Notes under the pieces: generated by a model | The model's input: only the letters and a program-made list of their open reading frames with translations | The model's database searches: none | Told to the model about the DNA's origin: nothing | Made by a program: the position numbers and the translations under genes | NCBI RefSeq assembly: GCF_900188385.1 | Contig: NZ_FZOI01000028.1 | Location: 1 to 45,775 of the forward strand | Source of the DNA: Azospirillum sp. RU38E | Lineage (GTDB): Bacteria > Pseudomonadota > Alphaproteobacteria > Azospirillales > Azospirillaceae | DNA length: 45,775 nucleotides | Direction of reading: 5' to 3' | In this document: positions 26,888-35,430 of the stretch, one piece after another | How positions within the stretch are numbered: the first letter of the stretch is position 1 | Layout of the letters: each line of letters starts with the position of its first letter

Positions 26888-27044
26888 TACCAATCTCCCT
26901 TGATCGTGACCGATCCAGGGAGATTTCGCGTTCCCTCAGGCGCCGGGCGCCGCCATCCGGCGGCTTGGCTTGCGCCGCATGGGCGGCGGGCCGGCGGTCG
27001 CCGGCCTCCAATCTGCCTAAAGGTCAACCTTTAGGCAGATTGGT
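26888..27044. repeat. dispersed palindromic element, copy 3 (diverged)
   Basis: This 157-bp element has the same layout as copies 1 and 2 but different stem sequences. The left stem pairs AATCTCCCT (26892-26900) with AGGGAGATT (26917-26925). The right stem is a perfect 17-bp hairpin, 27008-27024 with 27027-27043. The GC-rich core keeps GGCGGCTTGGCTTGC (26959-26973) and a CCGGCGGTCGCCGG hairpin. The ends again read TACCA/TGGT. It abuts the rlmI stop codon and could terminate both facing genes. Confidence 0.75.
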
Positions 27045-27045
27045 C

Positions 27046-28284
27046 TCAATCCAGCGCGAAGACCATGGCCTTCAGATACTGGGTTTCCGGCAGCAGCGGA
27101 TGCACCGGATGGTCGGGCCCGGCGCCGGCAAAGCGCAGGATGCGGCCCTGGCGGCCAGCCTCACCCAGGCCGCGCGCCACCTCCTGGTGGAACAAGGGCG
27201 GTTCCATGTTGTGGGAGCAGCTTGCCACCAGCAACATGCCGCCCGGTGCCACCAGCCGCGCGGCGGCCTTGGTCATGCGGCGATAGGCGCGGCTGCCCAC
27301 AGCCAGATCCTTGCGGGATTTCACAAAGGCCGGCGGATCGGCGATCACCACCTCAAATGTGCGGCCCTCCGTCACCCACTGATCCATCAGGTTGAAGGCA
27401 TCGCCCTTGGCCGTGTCCACCCGGTCGGCCACGCCATTGGCCTCTGCCGCCTTGGCCGCGATGGACAGCGACAGGGCCGAGCGGTCGACCAGGGTGACAT
27501 GGGACGCACCGCGCTTGGCCGCCAGCACGCCGAACCCGCCGGCATAGGTATAGAAATCGACGACCGACTTGCCCTTGCACAGGTTGGCGATGAAGGCGCG
27601 GTTGTCGCGCTGGTCAAAGAACCAGCCGGTCTTCTGGCCTTCCGACAGGTCGGCGAAGAAGGTAGCGCCGTTTTCTTCCAGCGGGATCAGCCCCTCGATG
27701 CTGCCCTTGGCGACGCGCACCTCCTCCGGCAGACCTTCATAGGTGCGGGCGGCACTGTCATTGCGCAGCACGATGGCGCGCGGGTTCAGCACCTCGTCCA
27801 GGGCGGCCAGGATCATCGGGATGCGGCGATCCATGGCCACCGTATTGGCCTGCACCACCACCACATCGCCATAGCGGTCGATGATCAGCGCCGGCAGCCC
27901 GTCGCTTTCGGCATGGATCAGGCGATAGAAGGGCCGGTCGAACAGCCGGTCACGGATTTCCACGGCGCGGCGGATGCGGTTCACGAAGAAGCCAGTATCA
28001 ACCACCGTGGCGGCATCGCGCGACAGAAAGCGCGAGGCGATCAGCGTATGCGGGTTGAAGGTGGCAATGCCCAGCGTCGTACCGCCGGCATCGGTGACAC
28101 GCACGATGGAGCCGGCCGGCAGCGCCTTGGTCGCCTTGTCCATATCCACTTCGTTGGAATAGACCCAGGGATGGCCATGCTGGGCGCGCTTGTGCCGGCC
28201 CGCCTGCAGGCGGATCACCGGCAGGGCGGCAGGTTTGGCAACAGGGGTGGTGTCGGGGGCCGTCGCGGCAGCATTCTCAGTCAT
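27046..28284 (-). CDS. rlmI: class I rRNA (cytosine-5) methyltransferase, RlmI family
   Basis: RlmI methylates a cytosine of 23S rRNA (C1962 in E. coli) using SAM. The 412-residue protein has an N-terminal PUA domain (about residues 20-95, GRHKRAQHGHPWVYSNEVD), a central RlmI-type domain (HAESDGLPALIIDRYGD) and a C-terminal Rossmann fold. That fold carries VVDFYTYAGGFGVLAAKRGA (SAM loop), TLVDRSALSLS, IADPPAFVKSRKD (catalytic region) and a CSHNM segment near the end. The start at 28282-28284 removes a 15-residue extension without family match. The first 20 residues are Ala/Thr/Pro-rich. Exact target assignment is by family. Confidence 0.9.
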   Translation of the reverse strand: MTENAAATAPDTTPVAKPAALPVIRLQAGRHKRAQHGHPWVYSNEVDMDKATKALPAGSIVRVTDAGGTTLGIATFNPHTLIASRFLSRDAATVVDTGFFVNRIRRAVEIRDRLFDRPFYRLIHAESDGLPALIIDRYGDVVVVQANTVAMDRRIPMILAALDEVLNPRAIVLRNDSAARTYEGLPEEVRVAKGSIEGLIPLEENGATFFADLSEGQKTGWFFDQRDNRAFIANLCKGKSVVDFYTYAGGFGVLAAKRGASHVTLVDRSALSLSIAAKAAEANGVADRVDTAKGDAFNLMDQWVTEGRTFEVVIADPPAFVKSRKDLAVGSRAYRRMTKAAARLVAPGGMLLVASCSHNMEPPLFHQEVARGLGEAGRQGRILRFAGAGPDHPVHPLLPETQYLKAMVFALD

Positions 28285-28347
28285 GGGGCGGAAAATACAA
28301 TGCCGCCCCAGCCCCGCCAAGGGCGGCACCCGTTCAGGCTTTGCGCG

Positions 28348-28800
28348 TCAGACCAGCACGCGGCACAGGCGCAGATCTTCCCGATGATGGCCATGGCTGA
28401 TGGCGCGTTCCAGCGCGCGCGACGGGGCCGCCGGCCCATCGGCCTGCGGCAGGTGCAGATGCACGGCCCCGCAGCCCCTGTCCAGCGCTTCCCGGTCCAT
28501 GTCGGCCAGCAGCAGGTCGATCGCCACCTCCGGCTCAAACAGGTCCATTGCCAGGAACATGTCCACCTGCAGCACGGTGCCGTGCTTGGGGCTGGGCATG
28601 GCCTGGAAGGCGTAAAGCCCGTGGATATAGCCATGATCCACCTGGGCCACGCGGATGCCGCCCTCGGTCGCCGCGATCATGCGTGCGGCATAATCGCGCC
28701 ATTCCTCCCGGCTGATGCCGGATTTCCCCGCCTGGATCAGCGGATAGACCTGATCGATGCGGCGCCGGTCCAGGGGCGTAACGGTGAAACGGTCGGACAT
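28348..28800 (-). CDS. small GNAT-like protein of unknown function
   Basis: This 150-residue product is not one I recognise with certainty. The order of predicted segments (DRRRIDQVYPLIQAGK, then IRVAQVDHGYIHGLYAFQ, GTVLQVDMFLAMDLFEP and a helix followed by GCGAVHLHLPQ) is like a GNAT fold. The usual R/Q-x-x-G-x-G/A acetyl-CoA loop is missing. The tandem ATG at 28798-28803 is chosen because the upstream extension overlaps the FNR box. It lies divergent from the fnr-like gene. It might be a degenerate acetyltransferase or a non-catalytic sensor. Confidence 0.6.
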   Translation of the reverse strand: MSDRFTVTPLDRRRIDQVYPLIQAGKSGISREEWRDYAARMIAATEGGIRVAQVDHGYIHGLYAFQAMPSPKHGTVLQVDMFLAMDLFEPEVAIDLLLADMDREALDRGCGAVHLHLPQADGPAAPSRALERAISHGHHREDLRLCRVLV

Positions 28801-28885
28801 CATGGGGGTCGAATTCTTCGTCTGGAGGAACGGGACAGCCACCGCCCCTGACGTAACCTGATGCCAGACCCTCCGCGAAAAAGCT

Positions 28886-28926
28886 TTGATCCAGGTCAAG
28901 GCAGGGCCATGATGGGCAAGTATATC
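28886..28926 (+). promoter_or_regulatory. FNR box and class-II-type promoter upstream of the FNR gene
   Basis: TTGATCCAGGTCAA (28886-28899) matches the FNR/Anr consensus TTGAT-N4-ATCAA at 9 of 10 fixed positions. TATATC (28921-28926) lies where a -10 box should be. A transcript start near 28933 puts the FNR box at about -41, the classical activating position. The transcript would have a leader of about 170 bases before the fnr-like ATG. The divergent gene at 28800 may share the box. The rest of 28800-29105 shows no gene. Confidence 0.7.
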
Positions 28927-29105
28927 TGTTCACGGCTGAACGGTTGTGGAATCGTTTCAATTGGTGGCAATATGGTCCACCAGACCACGGCGGTTGAACA
29001 GCAGGCCGCGGCCCGGATTGGAAGCGTTATCATCGCTGCCCCGGGGCTGCGCAGCCTGCGTTGTTCATTGGGTTGCCGGGGTATATCAGGATGGGGGGTG
29101 GCTTC

Positions 29106-29864
29106 ATGGAACCAGCGACGGGTACGCACGCGGCATTGGCCCCGATCCCTGCCAACAATGCGGCAGGTACGGATATCAACCCCTGTAGCGCCTGCCCGGT
29201 GCGCTCCCTCTCCGTCTGTTCCGCGCTGGAGCAGGAGGAATTGCGGCGTCTGGCCGAAATCCTGGTTAATATGAAGGTTGAACCCGGCCACACCATGTTC
29301 TCGGAAGGGGACAAGGCCGACATGCTGTTCAACGTCACTTCCGGCACCATGAAGCTGTACAAGCTGCTGCCCGACGGGCGGCGGCAGATCACCGGTTTCT
29401 TGCTGGCCGGTGATTTCATGGGCCTGTCGGTCAATGACACCTATGCCTATTCGGCGGAGTCGGTGACCCAGGCCACGCTCTGCCGCTTCCCGCGCCGCCG
29501 GCTGGAGGCGCTGCTGGAAGATTATCCCAAGATGCAGCGCCGCCTGTTCGCCATGGCCTCGAATGAGCTGGCTGCCGCGCAGGATCAGATGCTGCTGCTG
29601 GGGCGCAAGAATGCCAAGGAGCGCATCGCCTCCTTCCTGCTGCTGCTCTCCCAGCGCGCGGTGCGGCGTGGCTTCAAGGACAATCCGGTGCATGTGCCGA
29701 TGAGCCGTTCGGATATAGCCGACTATCTGGGCTTGACGACTGAAACCGTCAGCCGCACCTTTACCCAATTGAAGACCAGCCGCGTCATCGCCCTGATGGA
29801 AGGCGGCAAGGTCAAGATCAATGACCGCGACGCGTTGCAGGATCTGGCCGACGGCGCGGCCTGA
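29106..29864 (+). CDS. FNR/FixK-family oxygen-responsive regulator (FnrL-like)
   Basis: This CRP/FNR-superfamily regulator has 252 residues. N-terminal C27-x2-C30-x7-C38 and a central C126 provide the four ligands of an oxygen-labile [4Fe-4S] cluster, as in FNR and alphaproteobacterial FnrL. The cyclic-nucleotide-like beta-roll spans about 50-140, followed by the dimer helix. The C-terminal HTH has SRSDIADYLGLTTETVSRTF with the E-x2-S-R motif that reads TTGAT half-sites. The ATG at 29106 follows GGGGGG. It lies behind an FNR box, so autoregulation is likely. It should control microaerobic and anaerobic respiration genes. Confidence 0.93.
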   Translation: MEPATGTHAALAPIPANNAAGTDINPCSACPVRSLSVCSALEQEELRRLAEILVNMKVEPGHTMFSEGDKADMLFNVTSGTMKLYKLLPDGRRQITGFLLAGDFMGLSVNDTYAYSAESVTQATLCRFPRRRLEALLEDYPKMQRRLFAMASNELAAAQDQMLLLGRKNAKERIASFLLLLSQRAVRRGFKDNPVHVPMSRSDIADYLGLTTETVSRTFTQLKTSRVIALMEGGKVKINDRDALQDLADGAA

Positions 29865-29879
29865 TCGGGGGTAGGGGCA

Positions 29880-30308
29880 ATGGCTGGCATCAACGGACTT
29901 GGCAGCAGTTTGACCAGCGCGCTTTCCGGCGCGCTGGCGCAGACGCAGCGCCTGTCCAATTCGGCCGGCAATGTCGCCAATGCCCGTAGCACCGGGGCCA
30001 TTCCCGGTGCCGATGGCACGGTGCCGGCGGGCAAGAATGCGGCCTATGCCCCCAGCGCCACCGATACGGTGGCGGCCGATGGCGGTGGCACGCGGGCCGT
30101 GTCCCGCCCCGTCACCCCCGCCTATATCCCGGAATATCAGCCCGACAGCCCGCAGGCCGATGGCAATGGGCTGGTCGCTGCGCCCAATGTGGACCCGGTG
30201 ACCGAAACCACCAACCAGATCGGCGCGCTGTCCGCCTATAAGGCCAATCTGGCCGTCATCCGCACCCAGGATGACATGCAGCGCGAAGCCATCAACACGC
30301 TGGCGTGA
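29880..30308 (+). CDS. FlgC-like flagellar rod protein, orphan
   Basis: FlgC is a proximal rod protein of the flagellar basal body. The 142-residue product has the rod N-terminal helix (LAQTQRLSNSAGNVANARS, where family members read ...ASNIANA...) and the C-terminal rod motif NGLVAAPNVDPVTETTNQIG with SAYKANLAVIRTQDDM. The length matches FlgC. The usual flgB and fliE neighbours are absent. It lies 15 bases after the FNR-like gene with its own RBS (GGGGTAGGGG), so the two may be co-transcribed. It could be an extra or degenerated rod paralogue; the middle is unusually Ala/Thr-rich. Confidence 0.8.
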   Translation: MAGINGLGSSLTSALSGALAQTQRLSNSAGNVANARSTGAIPGADGTVPAGKNAAYAPSATDTVAADGGGTRAVSRPVTPAYIPEYQPDSPQADGNGLVAAPNVDPVTETTNQIGALSAYKANLAVIRTQDDMQREAINTLA

Positions 30309-30320
30309 CGCCCTCTTGTC

Positions 30321-32015
30321 TTACGATGGCTCACTGCTGGAACCCGGCCGGCTTTTGGTGATGGCGCGTGACAACAGCACCACCGGGATGATGCCCACCA
30401 GCACGATGATCAGGGCGGCGGTGCTGGCCTCCCCCAGCCGTTCATCGCTGGCCAGCGTATAGACGCGCACGGCCAGCGTGTCGAAATTGAACGGCCGCAC
30501 GATCATGGTGGCCGGCAATTCCTTCATCACATCGACAAAGACCAGCAGGCCCGCCGTCAGCAGGCTGCCCTTCATGATGGGCATATGCACACGGGCCAGC
30601 GTGGCACCCGGCGTGCGGCCCAGCACACGGGCGGCCTGATCCAGGCTGGGGCGGATCTTGCCCAGGCTGGCCTCCACCGTGTTGAAGGACACGGCCAGGA
30701 AGCGCACCAGATAGGCATAGATCAGCGCCGTTACCGTGCCAGACAGCAGCAGCCCGGTGGACAGGCCGAACTGGGCGCGCATGAAACCATCCAGCGCATT
30801 ATCCAGCCGTGCCGCCGGGATCAGGATGCCGACCGCGATCACCGATCCGGGCACGGCATAGCCCATGGCGGCCACCCGTGCCGCCCCCTTCAGCCAGGGC
30901 GTGGGCTGCAGCCGCAGCCCATAGGCCATCAGGCTGGCCAGACCCACCGCCAGCAAGGCGGTGATGCCGGCCAGGGTGAAGGAGTTACCGGCCAGATTCA
31001 TGAAGGTGGGGCCGAACAGGGAATCCCCCTCTGTCACCGCCATCCGGGTCAGCACCATCAGCGGAATGATGAAACCCAGCGCCAGCGGCAGCAGGCAGGC
31101 CAGCAATGCCAGCCCGCCGCGCAGACCATGCAGCCGGTAACTGGGCAGGGCCCGGTACCGCCCGGTGGAATGGAAATAGCGTGCCCGGCCCCGGCTGTAG
31201 CGTTCCATCACCACCAGCGCCATGACGAATAGCATCAGCACAGAGGCCAGCTGGGCGGCGGCCACCGGTTCGCCCAGGGCGAACCAGGTACGGTAAATGC
31301 CGGTGGTGAAGGTATCGACGGCGAAATATTGCACGGTGCCGAAATCGGCCAGCACTTCCATCATCGACAAAGCAAGGCCAGCGGCGATGGCGGGGCGGGC
31401 CAGCGGCAGCGCCACGCGGGCAAAGCTGCGCCAGGGCCCCGCCCCCAGCGTGCGCGCCACCTCCAGCACACAGACCGACTGTTCCAGAAAAGCGGCACGG
31501 GCCAGCAGATAGACATAGGGGTACAGCACGAAGGACAGCACCGCCACCGCCCCGCCCAGGGAACGGATATTGGGGAACCAGTAATCATGCCGGGTCCAGC
31601 CGAACAGATCGCGCAGGGCCGTCTGCACCGGGCCGATGAACTGCAGCAGGTCGGTATAGACATAGGCCATCACATAGGCCGGCATGGCCATGGGCAGCAG
31701 CAACGCCCATTCCAGCCAGCGCTGGCCGGGAAAGCGGCACATGGTGACCAGCCAAGCCGTACCCACCCCAATCACCAGCACCCCGCCCGCCGTGCCCAGC
31801 GCCAGGGTCAGCGTGTTGGCCAGATAGGTTCCCAGCACTGTACCGGCCAGATGCTCCCACACGCCATGGCTGGGCAGGAAGATGCGGCTGCCGACAATCA
31901 GCACCGGCAGGGCCACCAGCAGGGCGATCAGGCTCAGCGTGACGGCCCAGCCGGATGGCAGGCGCAGCAGGGGCAGACGGGCGGCGGCGGGGCGGGGCAT
32001 GGATTGGTCGCTCAT
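30321..32015 (-). CDS. Fe(III)-type ABC transporter permease (FbpB/SfuB-like)
   Basis: This is a fused two-domain inner-membrane permease of 564 residues with about twelve predicted spans. Each half carries an EAA loop for the ATPase: EVARTLGAGPWRSFARVALP and QAARVLGRTPGATLARVHMP. The MKELPATMIVRPFNFDTLA segment in the second half is typical of ferric iron importers. The ATG at 32013-32015 has GGGGGG upstream. No binding protein or ATPase gene is adjacent, so its partners lie elsewhere in the genome. It converges on the FlgC-like gene with only 12 bases between them. Confidence 0.92.
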   Translation of the reverse strand: MSDQSMPRPAAARLPLLRLPSGWAVTLSLIALLVALPVLIVGSRIFLPSHGVWEHLAGTVLGTYLANTLTLALGTAGGVLVIGVGTAWLVTMCRFPGQRWLEWALLLPMAMPAYVMAYVYTDLLQFIGPVQTALRDLFGWTRHDYWFPNIRSLGGAVAVLSFVLYPYVYLLARAAFLEQSVCVLEVARTLGAGPWRSFARVALPLARPAIAAGLALSMMEVLADFGTVQYFAVDTFTTGIYRTWFALGEPVAAAQLASVLMLFVMALVVMERYSRGRARYFHSTGRYRALPSYRLHGLRGGLALLACLLPLALGFIIPLMVLTRMAVTEGDSLFGPTFMNLAGNSFTLAGITALLAVGLASLMAYGLRLQPTPWLKGAARVAAMGYAVPGSVIAVGILIPAARLDNALDGFMRAQFGLSTGLLLSGTVTALIYAYLVRFLAVSFNTVEASLGKIRPSLDQAARVLGRTPGATLARVHMPIMKGSLLTAGLLVFVDVMKELPATMIVRPFNFDTLAVRVYTLASDERLGEASTAALIIVLVGIIPVVLLSRAITKSRPGSSSEPS

Positions 32016-32117
32016 GCCCCCCTTGTCCCATTCCTGCGAACGGGTCGCAATTGGTTTTTGGGGTGTCATGAGCGAACCTTGCGGGGGTGGCCCGGCGGCT
32101 GTCGCCGCGCTGTGTTC

Positions 32118-32753
32118 TCAGCTGGCGACCGGTGCCACACCGTCCTCAGTGCCGGTGCCGCCCGCCGCTGCGGCTGGGGCCTTTGCCTTGGTCTTTTTCG
32201 GCAGGGGGGCCGGCGGGGTGCTGCTGCCCTCGCCCAAGGGCCGGATCACCAGCACCGAATCCGTCCAGCGGCCGAACTTATAGCCGATGGCGGGCAGATA
32301 GCCGGCACGGGCAAAGCCGAAGCTTTCATGCAGCCGCAGTGACCGTTCATTGGCGGCATCGATATAGCCGATCATCTGCCGGTATCCCGCTGCCGCACAG
32401 GCATCAATCAGGAACTGCATCAGCTGCCGGCCGATGCCCGCCGACAGATGGTCGGGATGCACATAGATCGAATGTTTCACCGCATAGCGATAGGCCGGGC
32501 GCTTGCGGAACGGCACGGCATAGGCATAGCCCACCACCACGCCATCCAGCTCGGCCGCCACATGGGGCAGCCGCTTGTTCAGCATGTTCTTGCGCCGCCG
32601 CTTGATATCATCCTCATCCAGCGGTTCCGGCTCGTAATCGCCGATGCCCCGGTGGATGTAATGGCTGTAGATGGCCAGCATCGCTTCCACATCCGCATCG
32701 GTGGAGGTGCGGACGATCAGGGTGGGGGCGGCTGGTATTGGCGTTTCATTCAT
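32118..32753 (-). CDS. GNAT acetyltransferase of the phosphinothricin (Pat/Bar-like) group
   Basis: The first 175 of 211 residues form a GNAT domain of the Pat/YncA type: IVRTSTDADVEAMLAIYSHY, GYAYAVPFRKRPAYRYAV, HSIYVHPDHLSAGIGRQLM (acetyl-CoA loop) and YIDAANERSLRLHESFGF. The last 35 residues are an unusual Pro/Lys/Ala-rich tail (KKTKAKAPAAAAGG) outside the domain. The ATG at 32751-32753 gives the correct domain start. Related enzymes acetylate phosphinothricin or methionine sulfoximine, but many family members have other substrates. It lies downstream of the decarboxylase on the same strand. Confidence 0.9.
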   Translation of the reverse strand: MNETPIPAAPTLIVRTSTDADVEAMLAIYSHYIHRGIGDYEPEPLDEDDIKRRRKNMLNKRLPHVAAELDGVVVGYAYAVPFRKRPAYRYAVKHSIYVHPDHLSAGIGRQLMQFLIDACAAAGYRQMIGYIDAANERSLRLHESFGFARAGYLPAIGYKFGRWTDSVLVIRPLGEGSSTPPAPLPKKTKAKAPAAAAGGTGTEDGVAPVAS

Positions 32754-32814
32754 GGATAAGAATGGTCCTGATATCACGGCGGCCCCAAGGTCCATACCCT
32801 GGGGCCGCCCGCTG

Positions 32815-35151
32815 TTACTCACGCACGACGTAGGTATAGAAACGGATGCGGCCATCGGCATCCTGCTTGCGATAGACGCCCTGGATTTCATTGTCGAAGC
32901 CGGGGAACAGGTTGGCCCCCTTCTCGAACACCCGCATATAATCGATCATCGGCTTGGCTTGTTCCGTCAACCGCTCGCCCGGCAGCACGGTGGCGATGCC
33001 GGGCGGATAGACCAGCATCAGCGTGGTGGCGATGCGGCCCATCACCTGATCCAGCGGCACGAAATCCACCTTGTTGCGCACCAGATGCTTGGCGGCGACA
33101 TGGGGCAGCATGGCCATTTCCGGCAGATGTTCGGGGCGGAACTGCTGGCGCTGCAGGCTGCTGATATTATGCTCGCGGTAGAAGCTGTGGATATCGCGGC
33201 ACAGGTCGCCCAGGCGCACGCCATTGTAGCGCGGCGCGCGGCGGCGGACGAAATCGGGCATGATCTCATCCAGCAGGGCATTGTCATCATGCAGCCGCTT
33301 GAAGAAGATCAGCGCGCTCATCAACCCGCCGGCCTTGCTGCTTTCCACGCCGGGGGTCAGCAGGAACAGCAGTGAATTCAGGTCGTTCTTTTCCGGCACG
33401 ATCTGGTTTTCGCGCAAATATTCCGCCACCACAGGGGCGGGCACGCCCTGTTCCAGATAGGCCCCGGTGCGCCGATCGAAACCGGGCGTCAGAATGGTCA
33501 GCTTGTTGGGGTCGGTCATGGCGTAATCCGGCCCCAGATGGCTGAACCCGTGCCAGCCCCGCCCCGGTTCCAGCATCCAGTGCGACGGGTCGCGCGCCAG
33601 ATCGTCGGTCGGCACATCTTCCCAGCGCATGTCCCGCCCTTCGAACCGGGTGAGATCGGGCACGAACGGGTCGAAGAACCATTGGCGGGCGGGATCGCTT
33701 TCCTTGTCCAGGAATTCCCGCGCGATGGCGCGCAGCTTCTTGCGCGTCTCAATCCCCAGCCGGATGGTGTCGTCCCACAGCACTTCGCCCGACTTGCCCT
33801 TCATCATCTGCGCGCCGACATCCAGCGAGGCGAAGATGGGATAGAAGGGGCTGGTGGAGGCGTGCTGCAGGAAGCTTTCATTGAAGCGGCGATGTTCGAC
33901 GCGCCGTTCAATATCGCCGATATGCTTGTCCTTCACATGGATCTGGGAGGCCTGGCTGAAGCTGGCCAGCTGCTTGTGGGTGGATTGGGTGGTGATGATG
34001 CCGGGGCTGTCGGGCCCCAGATTCTTCACCCCCATGCCATAGCGGCCCTGGAACAGGGGATGGAACTTCATGAAGCCGGCCCAGGCCTCATCAAACAGGA
34101 TGTAATCACACAGCGGGCCCAGCTTCTGCACCAGCATATCGGCATTATTGATGGTGCCGTCATAGGAACATTGCTGGATCACCGCCACGCGGAACGGGCG
34201 CGGCTTCTTCCAGGCATCGGGATCCTTCACCCAGGGGTTGGTACGGATCTTCTCGCGGATCTTGTCCTCGTCCAGCGCCTCATAATCGATCGGGCCGATC
34301 AACCCATGGGCGTTGCGGTCGGTTTCCAGGAAGATGGGCGTACCCTGGCCCAGCAGCAGGGCGCCATGATGGGCGGCCTTGTGGTTGTTGCGGTCAAACA
34401 GGACCAGATCGTCCTCCGCCACCAAAGCGCCCAGCACCACCTTGTTGGAAGCCGAGGTGCCGTTCAGCACGAAATAGGTGCGCTCCGCCCCGAAAATCTT
34501 GGCGGCTTCCTTCTGGGCGCGCAGGGCCGGCCCCTCATGCACCAGCAGATCGCCCAGATCGACGACGGAATTATCCAGATCGTCGCGGAAGATCGCCTCG
34601 CCCAGATGTTCCACGAAGATGCGGCCGATGGGGCTGCGGCTATAGAAGATGCCGCCATTATGGCCCGGACAGGTCCACATCTGGTTGCCTTCTTCGGCAT
34701 AATCCACCAGCGCGCCGAAGAACGGGGTCTTCAGGGTTTCGGCATATTGGCGCAGCCGGCTGATCAGGTTCTTGGCGATGAATTGCGGCGTCTCCTCGGC
34801 CAGGAAGACATAGCCGTCAATCTCCCGCATCACCTCCACCGGGATATCTTCCAGCCGCTTGCGCCGCACCAGCAGCACGATGGGCATTTCCAGCCCGCGC
34901 GACCGAACCAGGGAGATCAGGGCGGCGGCCTTGCCTTCCGACCAGCGCTTGCCCCAGTCCAGCACCATGCAGCCGATGGCGGCATCGGTGCGGATGGCCA
35001 GTTCGGCATCCTCGATGCGGCGCGCCTTGGTGACTTCAAAGCCCAGCCGCTCCACCTCGCTGATGATGTCGTGCAGCCGCGTGCCCTCCAGCTCATCGGC
35101 CTCGAAGGCGGGGGCACAGACCAGGAAATTGAAGCGGCGGAAGAAATCCAT
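32815..35151 (-). CDS. PLP-dependent Orn/Lys/Arg decarboxylase (large, fold-I type)
   Basis: This 778-residue enzyme decarboxylates a basic amino acid to a polyamine precursor or cadaverine. The N-terminal receiver-like wing domain covers about residues 1-130. The PLP-binding aspartate-aminotransferase-like domain follows, with ERTYFVLNGTSASNKVVLGA, DRNNHKAAHHGALLLG, LFDEAWAGFMKFHP (the cofactor-ring Asp) and TTQSTHKQLASFSQAS carrying Lys393 for the Schiff base. The C-terminal domain contains NLFPGFDNEIQGVY. Whether ornithine, lysine or arginine is the substrate cannot be told from motifs. A GGAG precedes the ATG at 35149-35151. Confidence 0.95.
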   Translation of the reverse strand: MDFFRRFNFLVCAPAFEADELEGTRLHDIISEVERLGFEVTKARRIEDAELAIRTDAAIGCMVLDWGKRWSEGKAAALISLVRSRGLEMPIVLLVRRKRLEDIPVEVMREIDGYVFLAEETPQFIAKNLISRLRQYAETLKTPFFGALVDYAEEGNQMWTCPGHNGGIFYSRSPIGRIFVEHLGEAIFRDDLDNSVVDLGDLLVHEGPALRAQKEAAKIFGAERTYFVLNGTSASNKVVLGALVAEDDLVLFDRNNHKAAHHGALLLGQGTPIFLETDRNAHGLIGPIDYEALDEDKIREKIRTNPWVKDPDAWKKPRPFRVAVIQQCSYDGTINNADMLVQKLGPLCDYILFDEAWAGFMKFHPLFQGRYGMGVKNLGPDSPGIITTQSTHKQLASFSQASQIHVKDKHIGDIERRVEHRRFNESFLQHASTSPFYPIFASLDVGAQMMKGKSGEVLWDDTIRLGIETRKKLRAIAREFLDKESDPARQWFFDPFVPDLTRFEGRDMRWEDVPTDDLARDPSHWMLEPGRGWHGFSHLGPDYAMTDPNKLTILTPGFDRRTGAYLEQGVPAPVVAEYLRENQIVPEKNDLNSLLFLLTPGVESSKAGGLMSALIFFKRLHDDNALLDEIMPDFVRRRAPRYNGVRLGDLCRDIHSFYREHNISSLQRQQFRPEHLPEMAMLPHVAAKHLVRNKVDFVPLDQVMGRIATTLMLVYPPGIATVLPGERLTEQAKPMIDYMRVFEKGANLFPGFDNEIQGVYRKQDADGRIRFYTYVVRE

Positions 35152-35230
35152 CTGGGAGGCTCCGTGGGACTGACGCTAGAGAAACCGGCGCGGCGGAGGA
35201 GGGGAACATGTTGCGGCGGTGATCGCAAAA

Positions 35231-35249
35231 GAAGTTTCAAAGAAACTTC
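35231..35249. promoter_or_regulatory. perfect palindrome between decarboxylase and ubiM-like gene
   Basis: GAAGTTTC (35231-35238) and GAAACTTC (35242-35249) form an inverted repeat around AAA. It lies 80 bases upstream of the decarboxylase start and 180 upstream of the facing hydroxylase. It looks like a regulator operator, but I do not recognise the regulator. Confidence 0.45.
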
Positions 35250-35430
35250 ATGATCCACCGGCGCACCGGGAATGCTGGGGCAGAGGACTGACGGAACGGG
35301 CGGGAAAGTTCAATGGCTGAAACCGTTTCCCGCTGCATCAAAAGGTGACTGTGACGCAGTTACCCGCCCGCCGCCGCGCGCTACAAGATTTTCAGGAATG
35401 ATCGATCGGCGCCGGGACAGGAGAGCGAAC

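Noticed and set aside
26965-28851. 628-codon open frame on the plus strand
   Set aside because: It is antisense to rlmI and the GNAT-like gene and has shadow-type composition. The minus-strand proteins have clear domains.
33538-35253. 571-codon open frame opposite the decarboxylase
   Set aside because: It is a codon-bias shadow of the decarboxylase gene with no recognisable motif.
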